Assembly: GCA_004293295.1 (NCBI GenBank)
Contig: RDYC01000248.1
Coordinates: 1-9,710, forward strand
Length of the DNA: 9,710 bases
Source: Bacteroidota bacterium
Lineage (GTDB): Bacteria; Bacteroidota; Bacteroidia; UKL13-3
Direction: 5' to 3'
Position numbers and translations under genes: made by a program. Below the pieces are notes generated by a model. It worked only from the letters and a program-made list of their open reading frames with translations, had not been told where the DNA came from and ran no database searches. The first letter of the stretch is position 1, and each line of letters starts with the position of its first letter. Shown in pieces: positions 1 through 7,406 of this stretch.

Positions 1-767
1 GTAATTTTGGGTTGTGTAAATGGCTCTACAAACGAACCCCCATCAAAGGAAGCAAACTTGTTGTAATATGCTGCGTAAGCATCATCACACGCAACTACTT
101 GCAGTTTTACTCGAGCCACTATCCCTAATAAAGGAAAATTGTCGGTGCTTTGAAATAATTGCTCAACCGTTTCTCCATTTTTAACCAAAATTACCGGTTT
201 AGCACCTCCACTTATTCGTAAGGGGTTTTCTGAAGAATCCATGCCTATTAAAGAAGGTAATAACAAAATATTTGATGTTGCAGAAAGTAACTTATACTTA
301 AAACGTATACCGGTAAAATAAAATCCGGTTATAAAAATGGTTTCGGTAGAAATGGTACATTCAATTTTCGGGGCATCAGGAATACGTGTGGAGCCAACAA
401 TCGTTTCGTTTGGCGTGCTTACTTTAATGGTGTATTGTTCCCCTGATTTAAAGCCATTGCTGTCCAAGGTTACTTCATACCTCTTCATTACTTCATCATA
501 AACAAATGCGTATTGCTTATTTTGGTGAATTAAATAAACCTCGGCATTATGTACATAATCAGGTTGAGTAATGGTATCGGAACCCCCAATAACCGGAATT
601 GTTTTATTCAGCATCAGGCTGCCGCTTTTTTGGTTTGCATCAATTGATGCAAACGCCACCAACTTTGCTTTAAATTGGGTAGGTGTTTCTAAAATCTCAT
701 ACCTCTCGCATCCACCTAATAACAGGCTCAATAAAATACTGAAAGTAACTGTTTTTACACTTTTCAT
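1..767 (-). CDS. DUF4249 family outer-membrane lipoprotein, 3' end missing
   Basis: This is a putative lipoprotein partner of the adjacent TonB-dependent receptor. The frame is open from ATG at 767-765 to the left window edge (255 full codons). Residues 1-20 form a lipoprotein signal peptide with Lys at 2 and 5, a hydrophobic core, and lipobox LLGGC with the acylated Cys at 20. The mature part has the DUF4249 layout: an early beta segment (LVAFASIDAN), V-Y-L-I strands, the phrase VGSTRIPDAPKI near residue 125, and a late VEPFTQP stretch. That stretch lies close to the C-terminus in this family, so I infer only a few tens of residues are lost. The start lies one base after the receptor stop (TAG-T-ATG), implying translational coupling. 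DUF4249 has no settled biochemical role. By analogy with SusD-type partners it may sit over the receptor and help capture ligand, but that is inference. The residues after Cys20 (ERYE) are only weakly acidic, so surface export is uncertain. Confidence 0.85.
   Translation of the reverse strand, partial: MKSVKTVTFSILLSLLLGGCERYEILETPTQFKAKLVAFASIDANQKSGSLMLNKTIPVIGGSDTITQPDYVHNAEVYLIHQNKQYAFVYDEVMKRYEVTLDSNGFKSGEQYTIKVSTPNETIVGSTRIPDAPKIECTISTETIFITGFYFTGIRFKYKLLSATSNILLLPSLIGMDSSENPLRISGGAKPVILVKNGETVEQLFQSTDNFPLLGIVARVKLQVVACDDAYAAYYNKFASFDGGSFVEPFTQPKI
633..654. repeat. 22-bp perfect palindrome inside the DUF4249 gene
   Basis: The 11-bp arm GTTTGCATCAA is followed directly by its exact reverse complement, with no spacer. 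It lies in codons for F-A-S-I-D-A-N of the lipoprotein and interrupts nothing. It could be a protein-binding dyad or a chance result of codon choice. The sequence alone does not decide. Confidence 0.9.
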
Positions 768-768
768 A

Positions 769-3336
769 CTAAAATTTTACCCCCCAACTTAATGATGGCA
801 TAATTGGAAACAAACTCACCTTTTGCAACTTCCGACCCACGGCTTCTCCTTGTGATGAATACTTAGTAGTTACATCATAATAAAACGGATTCGCCCTGTT
901 ATACATGTTGAAGATACTGAACTCAATAGTACTTTCCATTTTTTTGGCTAAACGGCTAATATATTGAACAGATAGATCAAGCCGATGATAATCCTGCATC
1001 CTAAAATTATTTTTTTCTTCGTAATAATATTCTTTACGGAGTTGGTCTTTATTAACAGGGTCTGGCACAAAATACTCTCCACTGGGCAGTGAAATGGGAT
1101 TTCCGGTACCATATACCCAATTTGAAGACACCATAAAGTGTTTACCTGCTTTGTAACTGAGGTGAATGCCAATATCATGGGTTCTGTCAAAATTGGCGTT
1201 AAATGCATTGCCATTATTCAACTCACTAAAGCGCATGGTGGTTTTTGACAAGGTATAGCTAATATGACCTTGAAAGCGTTTGCCCGATTTTTTAACCATA
1301 AACTCAATCCCATAAGAGGTGGCATCGCCTTGTGTAGCCAAATCTTCCCACATATCTACCGGAGTGGTGAGGTTGGGCAATGGCAGAACCTGGTAAAAGA
1401 ATGCCCCTTCTTTAAGTGAGGTGGTATTGGTAATTTGTTTGCCATAAACTTCAACAATGGCCGATAGTTTATTGTTGAATAAATTATTTTTAACTACCCC
1501 CAGTGTAACCTGATTTGATCTTTGTGGGGCAAGGTTGTTGTTTGAAGAAACCCAAACATCATTAGGAAAACCCAACCCATTAAATGCACTAACCAAATGC
1601 AGGTATTGGTTCATTAACGCATAACTGGCATTAAATTGCCAGTTGGTTTTGGTACTATACTGAATGTTTAACCTTGGCTCAAGTCGGTTATACGCCTTTG
1701 TTCTTTTAAAATAGGAGTAACGTAACCCGGTATTGATAAGCCAGCGATTGGTTAAATTCCATTGCCATTCTCCGTAACCAAATGCCTCTTTGGCCATGTA
1801 TTTATCTTCATCAAAAAACGCCAAATCCTTATAGGCTGCTAAACGGGTGGTGGAGGTAAAATAGTGGAGGGTGCTACCTGCGCCAAATTTAAACTGGTGC
1901 TTTTTACTTTTAAGGTAATCGAAGTCGGTTTTTAGCGTGTAATCCTGAATAGATGATCGCACACTTGAAAAAGATTTATAACCCGAATTATAATCTATAT
2001 CACCAAATGCCAAACCTGTTTGGTAAAAGCTTGAAACCAAAGAGGTGTTTGCAAATAACTTGCCGTTAAATTGATGGTTCCACCTGAGTGACAATGCCCT
2101 GTTACCCCATGAAATGCCATCCTCATCTATGCTAAGCCCACTGCCCGGGTTGTTTATTAAACCATCTTTACCCAAATAGGCGCTTAACATAAGCCTATCA
2201 TGGTTACCCATATTTGTTGATAGCTTGGCATGCATATCATAATAGTTATAATCTAAAACGGTTGAACCATCATCAGCTACCAAGTCAGCCAATTCGCTGA
2301 TGTATGATTTGCGCAATGAAAACAAAAAGGACGATTTGTTTTTTTGTATGGGACCTTCAACCATAATCCTTGACGAAATGACACCTGCCATGGCGTCAAA
2401 ACCATAACGTTCGCGATTGCCATCTTTCATGCTCATATCTAATACTGATGATAATCGGCCGCCATATTTTGCAGAGAATCCACCTTTGTAAAGTTCGGCC
2501 TTGCGCAGTTCGTTACCGGAGAATAAGGAAGATAACCCTAAAAAATGATACGCATTATAAATTACCGCATCATCTATCAGGATAAGGTTTTGGTCAGGTC
2601 CACCACCTCTCACATAAATATAGCCATTACCCTCGTTTCCCTTTTGCACACCGGATGATAACATGATAAATTTTACTACATCCTTCTCTCCCAATATCAT
2701 TGGGATATTGTTGATTTCCTGTATGGGAACCGATACTTTATTAGGTGTGAGTTCATTTTGCTGCTGTTTTGCCTTTACCTGTGCTTCATCTAACGAGGTA
2801 TTAGGTTCCAACTGCACATTGATTTGTTTCGACTCTGAAACCACCAATTTTTTTTCGACACGCTGGTAACCGATATAATTGTATTGTAACACAAAAGTAT
2901 CCATGGGTAGCGTGATGGAATAGAACCCGTATGCATTGGTTATACAACCGGAGTAAGGAGGTAATGTTGATACTGTTGCTCCAATTAATAATTCGCCCGT
3001 TCCCTTCTCTCTTAAATAGCCACTTATGGTAACTTTGTATTGGCTGTTTTTAAACAACAATACCTTATCACCACTTAGTGAAAAGGTAATGGGGGTATTG
3101 TTAAATAATTTCTTGAGAACCTCTTCTATACCCGCATTTGTCACATTTATGCTAACCAGTCTTGTTAAGTCAATTATGTCAGAACTGTATGTAAAGCTTA
3201 GGGTTGACTGAGCTTGAATGGCCGATAAAATTGCTGATAATGGTTTGTTTTTTTCGTTTAATGTGATGCCCTTCTGCTGGGAAAAACAACAAACTGAGGT
3301 ACTCAAAATGAGAAAAAAACAACCGATTCTCTTCAT
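769..3336 (-). CDS. TonB-dependent outer-membrane receptor with STN and carboxypeptidase-like domains
   Basis: An 855-residue outer-membrane active transporter, energised by TonB, for an unidentified ligand. Residues 1-20 are a signal peptide ending CCFSQ. Residues 22-97 match the secretin/TonB short N-terminal (STN) domain (ITLNEKNKPLSAIL, then EEVLKKLF). Residues 100-178 are a carboxypeptidase-like regulatory domain (GATVST, ITNAYGFYSI, YIGYQRVEKKL). LDEAQVKA at about 182-189 sits where the TonB-box-like segment of Bacteroidota receptors lies. The plug spans about 195-320 (YVRGGGPDQNLILIDD, GGFSAKYGGRLSSVLDM) and the rest is beta-barrel, ending in Phe as BAM substrates do. The length is normal for a complete member. 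STN domains usually signal to a FecR-type anti-sigma factor, but no such gene is in the window. The DUF4249 lipoprotein follows after one base and sucB precedes by 56 bp. The pairing says nutrient or metal uptake. The substrate cannot be read from sequence. Confidence 0.95.
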   Translation of the reverse strand: MKRIGCFFLILSTSVCCFSQQKGITLNEKNKPLSAILSAIQAQSTLSFTYSSDIIDLTRLVSINVTNAGIEEVLKKLFNNTPITFSLSGDKVLLFKNSQYKVTISGYLREKGTGELLIGATVSTLPPYSGCITNAYGFYSITLPMDTFVLQYNYIGYQRVEKKLVVSESKQINVQLEPNTSLDEAQVKAKQQQNELTPNKVSVPIQEINNIPMILGEKDVVKFIMLSSGVQKGNEGNGYIYVRGGGPDQNLILIDDAVIYNAYHFLGLSSLFSGNELRKAELYKGGFSAKYGGRLSSVLDMSMKDGNRERYGFDAMAGVISSRIMVEGPIQKNKSSFLFSLRKSYISELADLVADDGSTVLDYNYYDMHAKLSTNMGNHDRLMLSAYLGKDGLINNPGSGLSIDEDGISWGNRALSLRWNHQFNGKLFANTSLVSSFYQTGLAFGDIDYNSGYKSFSSVRSSIQDYTLKTDFDYLKSKKHQFKFGAGSTLHYFTSTTRLAAYKDLAFFDEDKYMAKEAFGYGEWQWNLTNRWLINTGLRYSYFKRTKAYNRLEPRLNIQYSTKTNWQFNASYALMNQYLHLVSAFNGLGFPNDVWVSSNNNLAPQRSNQVTLGVVKNNLFNNKLSAIVEVYGKQITNTTSLKEGAFFYQVLPLPNLTTPVDMWEDLATQGDATSYGIEFMVKKSGKRFQGHISYTLSKTTMRFSELNNGNAFNANFDRTHDIGIHLSYKAGKHFMVSSNWVYGTGNPISLPSGEYFVPDPVNKDQLRKEYYYEEKNNFRMQDYHRLDLSVQYISRLAKKMESTIEFSIFNMYNRANPFYYDVTTKYSSQGEAVGRKLQKVSLFPIMPSLSWGVKF

Positions 3337-3353
3337 GTAACGAATATAATGTT

Positions 3354-3368
3354 TATCCCTTAGGGATA
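3354..3368. promoter_or_regulatory. Dyad upstream of the TonB receptor start
   Basis: TATCCCT-T-AGGGATA is a perfect 7-bp inverted repeat around one central base, 17 bases before the receptor ATG in the sucB-receptor gap. As RNA it would form at most a 6-bp stem with a 3-base loop and no T-tract, so it is a poor terminator. As DNA it has the shape of an operator site. No TAnnTTTG box is visible in this gap on the minus strand; TATATTCG just downstream is one mismatch away. Function is unproven. Confidence 0.4.
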
Positions 3369-3392
3369 CCTCTATTGATACTGATTGCTATT

Positions 3393-4613
3393 TTACAGCC
3401 CCAGTGCCATTTTATGCGGGTCGTTGCCGGAGGTTAACAGCAAGGTAGGATTTTCCAAGCATTGTTTCACTTTAACCAAAAAGCCAACTGACTCACGGCC
3501 ATCAATAATGCGGTGGTCGTAACTAAGTGCCACATACATAATCGGGCGGATTACAATTTGTCCATCTTTAACAACGGGACGCTCAACAATATTGTGCATA
3601 CCTAAAATTGCCGATTGAGGAGCATTGATAATTGGGGTGCTTAACATGCTGCCAAACACGCCACCGTTGGTAATGGTAAAGGTACCCCCTGTCATTTCTT
3701 CGAGGCTTAACTTATTTTCTCTTGCTTTGGTAGCCAGTACCAACACTTCTTTTTCTATTTCTGCTAAACTCAGGCTTTCTGCATTTCTGATTACCGGAAC
3801 TACCAACCCTTTTGGTGCGCTTACTGCAATAGATACATCGCAGTAGTCGTGGTAAATAATTTCTTCTCCATTTATGTAGGCATTAACTGCCGGGTATTGT
3901 TTTAACGCAATGGTTACCGCTTTGGTAAAAAAGCTCATAAAACCAAGGTTTACACCAAATGCCTCCTTAAACTGGTTTTTATACTGGGCGCGTAAGTCCA
4001 TAATGGGCTTCATATCTACCTCATTAAAGGTAGTGAGCATGGCGGTTTCATTTTTTACCGCTACCAGGCGCTTGGCTACGGTTTTTCTCAATGAACTCAT
4101 TTTTTCTGCACGCTCATTCCTTAATTTGCCCTCATTAACTGTTACTTTCAATTCAGCACTTAACGCATCCGCTTTGGTAATGCGGCCGGCAATACCGGTA
4201 CCTTTAACATCCTTAGCTTCAATGCCTTTTTCGGCCAATATTTTTGCAGCAGCAGGGCTTGGAGTGCCAGTTGCATAACTTTCTGATGGGGTATTTACTG
4301 CCGCAGGGGCAACAGTTTTGGCCTCTTGTTTCGTTTCCGGTTTAGGTGCCGTAGCCTCTTTACCTAATGGTTTAGGAGCACTGGTATCAATGGTGGCAAT
4401 TAAATCGCCTACTTTAATGGTATCTCCTTCGGCAGCCTTAGGCGATAATACACCCGCAGCTTCGGCATTCAGTTCAAATGTTGCTTTATCACTCTCTAAC
4501 TCACACAACAACTCATCCATATCCACGTAATCACCTTCTTTTTTATTCCACCTGGCAACGGTTACTTCGCTTATTGATTCTCCTACTGAAGGCACTTTTA
4601 TTTCTAAAGCCAT
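3393..4613 (-). CDS. sucB: Dihydrolipoyllysine-residue succinyltransferase (2-oxoglutarate dehydrogenase E2)
   Basis: The E2 core of the cytoplasmic 2-oxoglutarate dehydrogenase complex. It moves the succinyl group from E1-bound thiamine to CoA through a swinging lipoyl arm in the TCA cycle. At 406 residues it is almost the length of E. coli SucB (405). Residues 1-77 are one lipoyl domain with the lipoylated Lys43 in ESDKAT. An Ala/Pro/Lys-rich linker follows to about 118. Residues 119-150 are the peripheral subunit-binding domain (PAAAKILAEKGI, GTGIAGRITKADA). Residues 168-406 are the acyltransferase domain with catalytic His367 and Asp371 in SYDHRIIDG. The TNGGVFGSMLSTPIINAPQS signature and single lipoyl domain favour SucB over pyruvate or branched-chain E2. 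sucA is not next to it: the gene upstream on this strand is lptD. A promoter box lies about 30 bp before the ATG. Start choice is clear because the lipoyl domain begins at residue 2. Confidence 0.96.
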   Translation of the reverse strand: MALEIKVPSVGESISEVTVARWNKKEGDYVDMDELLCELESDKATFELNAEAAGVLSPKAAEGDTIKVGDLIATIDTSAPKPLGKEATAPKPETKQEAKTVAPAAVNTPSESYATGTPSPAAAKILAEKGIEAKDVKGTGIAGRITKADALSAELKVTVNEGKLRNERAEKMSSLRKTVAKRLVAVKNETAMLTTFNEVDMKPIMDLRAQYKNQFKEAFGVNLGFMSFFTKAVTIALKQYPAVNAYINGEEIIYHDYCDVSIAVSAPKGLVVPVIRNAESLSLAEIEKEVLVLATKARENKLSLEEMTGGTFTITNGGVFGSMLSTPIINAPQSAILGMHNIVERPVVKDGQIVIRPIMYVALSYDHRIIDGRESVGFLVKVKQCLENPTLLLTSGNDPHKMALGL

Positions 4614-4643
4614 ACTATAATAAATTGATTTTTAAAGGTGGTG

Positions 4644-4651
4644 CAAAGGTA
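4644..4651 (-). promoter_or_regulatory. Bacteroidota-type -7 box of the sucB promoter
   Basis: On the minus strand this reads TACCTTTG, an exact match to the TAnnTTTG box of Bacteroidota housekeeping sigma. It places transcription start near 4638-4640 and gives a leader of about 25 bases before the sucB ATG. The -33 element is weak: GTG stands where TTG is expected at 19-bp spacing, inside a small dyad (TTTAC-AC-GTAAA, 4667-4678) that might modulate the promoter. Confidence 0.6.
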
Positions 4652-4722
4652 TAAATGTATTTGAGATTTACACGTAAAACATTGTTAAACAGCGTTGCTT
4701 ATTGGCATTGTGTTTTTTATGA

Positions 4723-4742
4723 GGCCAGTATTAGAACTGGCT
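4723..4742 (-). other. Hairpin spanning the lptD stop codon
   Basis: On the minus strand, GCCAGT and ACTGGC pair around a 6-base loop that contains the lptD stop codon, extended by one G-T pair. The stem is followed by an A-rich stretch rather than T residues, so it is not a standard intrinsic terminator. It may stabilise the mRNA end or be incidental to codons for the last residues. Confidence 0.3.
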
Positions 4743-7406
4743 ATCAAACCATTCTCTTCTTCTGGTAAGTTTTAAATCCTGCAACATGCTTGCTCTTACA
4801 TTAATTTGAAAGAAGAAACTTTGACGGAATCCTATTGGAATCCAGGTTAACTTAAACGTCCAGCAATGTAAATCGCGCACAATATCAAAACTGGTAAAGG
4901 TAAGTTGTTTGTTTTGCAGGTCGTAACCACTTGAACCGGCAACTTTCCAATTTTTGGTTAAATTAAAATCTCCGCTAAAATTGAGGGTTTGCACAAAGTT
5001 GCTGTTTTGTGCATTGTTTAAATTGTTGTAAGCGTTGTATTGCACGGTATAATTTACACTTAAATTCCAAGGGATATTAAAATCGTAGTAATCTAATGGG
5101 TTATCGTTTACATAGTTGCGCTCGTTGGCGTATTTCTTGCGTTTTTCTTCGCTTTTTTTCCTGAAAGTTTCCGGATTAAATGATGCTGACAGCCCGATAT
5201 TACCGTTGGTTATTTTACCTAGCCTACCTTTACCAAAGTAAAATTCATTTACCCGGTTAACTGTTTTAAATCCCGATGATGCAGTGATAATCTGATTATC
5301 ATAAGGATCGAGGGTGGCAAAACCGTTAATGGTGATGTTTTTATAAAGTCGTGTTCGGGCACTTAAGGCAAAAGGGGCAAGGTTCAATGAATCTGCAAAG
5401 ATATTGTAGGATGACCCGATTCGGAATGTTTCAAAAATCTGCACTTTTTCTTCTTTGCGTGCAGTATCTTTTCCGCGCATTACCTTCATTTCAATATTGT
5501 TGTCAATACCAAAACCGATATTGCCCTGCCTGCCTAGCCCGGGTCCTCCAAAAATGCCCCCTTCAAAAATGCTGTATTTAAACTCGTTATTGGATGTGTC
5601 TCTATATGTTTTAAAATAACCGAACGAAGCAGCTCCATAATCGGGTGTGTAGCTAAAATCCAATGTTGGCGAAACTACATGTCGGATGGCCTTGATTGTG
5701 TTTCCTTTAAAACTTTTCATCCCATACCAACGGGTGTTTAAACCTACCCTGGGCGAGTAAGTAAATGCCCTTACAAAGCCATCAACCCTTTTGGTAACTA
5801 CGGTTCCATTTACAAACTCTTTATTAATGCTTTGTAAGTACCAGGTTTCGTTTAACTGCACGCCCGCTGAAAGGGTGTAATATTTAAACAATTTAAAAGA
5901 CGTTTGAATGGGGAGTGAATGCTGCATACCGTTACGCAAGGTGGTATCCAAATACCTCATGATTTCGCGGCTGGTTTTACCGGTTAATAAGGTATCATAG
6001 GTATTGAGTTCATTTCTAAAATTAAGGGTATAGTTTGCACTGATATTTTCATACCACTTTTCGGCAGTAGGTTTTGATTTGGCCTTAAATGGGTTAAAAC
6101 TACTTACGGTGAAGGTTAAATTGGGGAAGCCTACCGATAACTGTCGGGTGGTTAAATTTTGCGACATGCTGGCATTGGTATTGAGGTTGTATTTACCTCC
6201 GCTAAAGCTTTTGCTGTAATTGATGCTACTGATGATTTGGTTGGCCGTGATGTTTGTTGGCACATACGAGTTATTACGCAGGTAAAATGGGGTGATGTAA
6301 TTTACATTGGCACCAAAAATGGTTCCCGGCCTTGCTTTGGGATCAACATTGTGTACCCAGTTTACTCGCAAGTCTTTGTTTTGGCTAAAAGCGGGGTCAC
6401 CAAAATTACCAAATTTGTTATTGGCGAAATTTACGCCCAGTTGCCCATTAAACCGATACCTGTTGTTGTAACGTAACAAGTTGTTTAAAGCCCAACTGCC
6501 TTGTGTAAAAATATCTCCGGTTACCATGTAATCGGCTTTTTCGCCTAATCCAAAGTAGTATCCGGCACCTCTCAGGAAAAAGCCTCGATTTTCGCTATTT
6601 CCATAAGTTGGAATAATAATACCTGAGGATTGCCCCCTTTTAATTGAAAAAATACCAAATGGCACAACCAAGGGAGTTGGCATTCCTGCAATTTGCAAAT
6701 TGGCCGGACCTGTAACGATTTTTTTATCGGGAATTATTTTGAGTTTTGCTGCGTGAATATGAAAATGGGGAGTATCCAATTCGCAAGTGGTGTAATATGA
6801 TTTTTTAATGCCAAATTCATTATCAGGCGTTCTAATCACATCGGTTCCCCTTACATATCCTTCGCCCTCCTTGGTACGCAACTCACTTAAATACCCCTTT
6901 TTGGTTTTATAGTTGTACGAAACCCGCTCCACCTTATACTCGGAGCCCGCTTGGTTAAAAATAGGCGTTCCCACCAACTTGCCCGTTGAGTCTTTAACTC
7001 CGTTGGCATGCACCAAAGTTTTACCCAATTCAATTTTGATATAGGCCGCCTTTAATGTAACATCTTCATACTCAACAACTGCATTTCCAAACAAATACAC
7101 TTCCTGCTTTTCAGCATTATAGTCAATGCTGTCATCTGCATTATATTTTACCTTGCTGGGTATTGCCCCTTTTGCTTTGGGTAAACTGGTTGAGTCGGCA
7201 TTTAACGTTGATGAATCGGTTGGTATAGTATTTGTTGGTTGTAGGATAACCGGAGGAGTAGCATTAAGTGTATCAGTAGGTGTTTTAGCTGCCGGCTTGT
7301 TTTGTTGTGCATACACAATTGAACACATTAACACCAGCAGGGTAAAACAAATTGCCCTCTTATTGATACTATTTGAATAATACTTTTTAAAATTGTGGTA
7401 TGCCAA
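4731..7406 (-). CDS. lptD: LPS-assembly outer-membrane protein LptD
   Basis: The outer-membrane translocon that inserts lipopolysaccharide or lipooligosaccharide into the outer leaflet. With the TTG start it has 891 residues, normal for Bacteroidota LptD. A signal peptide (KRAICFTLLVLMCSIVYA, then QQ) precedes a Pro/Thr-rich linker. The OstA/LptA-like jelly roll starts near residue 86 (YNAEKQEVYLFGNAVVEY) and carries YYTTCELDTPHFHIHA. A barrel of about 640 residues follows, with the lumen-gate-like PFGIFSIKRGQSSGIIIP, a charged loop at about 749-765 (RKKSEEKRKKYANER) and a terminal Phe. The mature protein has only two Cys, 208 in the jelly roll and 848 near the C-terminus (HCW), matching the inter-domain pair of E. 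coli LptD. The start is uncertain. No ATG keeps the signal peptide, TTG at 7406-7404 is the best legal codon, and it overlaps the divergent amidase by 7 bp. The frame stays open upstream to 7610, but that part is antisense to the amidase. Confidence 0.93.
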   Translation of the reverse strand: MAYHNFKKYYSNSINKRAICFTLLVLMCSIVYAQQNKPAAKTPTDTLNATPPVILQPTNTIPTDSSTLNADSTSLPKAKGAIPSKVKYNADDSIDYNAEKQEVYLFGNAVVEYEDVTLKAAYIKIELGKTLVHANGVKDSTGKLVGTPIFNQAGSEYKVERVSYNYKTKKGYLSELRTKEGEGYVRGTDVIRTPDNEFGIKKSYYTTCELDTPHFHIHAAKLKIIPDKKIVTGPANLQIAGMPTPLVVPFGIFSIKRGQSSGIIIPTYGNSENRGFFLRGAGYYFGLGEKADYMVTGDIFTQGSWALNNLLRYNNRYRFNGQLGVNFANNKFGNFGDPAFSQNKDLRVNWVHNVDPKARPGTIFGANVNYITPFYLRNNSYVPTNITANQIISSINYSKSFSGGKYNLNTNASMSQNLTTRQLSVGFPNLTFTVSSFNPFKAKSKPTAEKWYENISANYTLNFRNELNTYDTLLTGKTSREIMRYLDTTLRNGMQHSLPIQTSFKLFKYYTLSAGVQLNETWYLQSINKEFVNGTVVTKRVDGFVRAFTYSPRVGLNTRWYGMKSFKGNTIKAIRHVVSPTLDFSYTPDYGAASFGYFKTYRDTSNNEFKYSIFEGGIFGGPGLGRQGNIGFGIDNNIEMKVMRGKDTARKEEKVQIFETFRIGSSYNIFADSLNLAPFALSARTRLYKNITINGFATLDPYDNQIITASSGFKTVNRVNEFYFGKGRLGKITNGNIGLSASFNPETFRKKSEEKRKKYANERNYVNDNPLDYYDFNIPWNLSVNYTVQYNAYNNLNNAQNSNFVQTLNFSGDFNLTKNWKVAGSSGYDLQNKQLTFTSFDIVRDLHCWTFKLTWIPIGFRQSFFFQINVRASMLQDLKLTRRREWFDSQF

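Noticed and set aside
292..309. Inverted repeat TATAC-N7-GTATA in the DUF4249 gene
   Set aside because: The arms are only 5 bp and AT-rich inside coding sequence, which is expected by chance.
571..792. A short plus-strand open frame over the DUF4249/receptor junction
   Set aside because: It runs antisense to the lipoprotein signal peptide and across the coupled start, with no motif of its own.
3354..3368. Rho-independent terminator of sucB
   Set aside because: The stem is at most 6 bp and no T-run follows on the minus strand, so it is listed only as a possible operator dyad.
3910..4278. A 122-codon open frame on the plus strand within sucB
   Set aside because: The opposite strand encodes the conserved E2 catalytic and subunit-binding domains. 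The antisense product shows no recognisable motif.
3393..4613. Pyruvate or branched-chain dehydrogenase E2 as the identity of the sucB gene
   Set aside because: The single lipoyl domain, E. coli SucB-like length and TNGGVFGSMLSTPIINAPQS signature fit the 2-oxoglutarate enzyme better.
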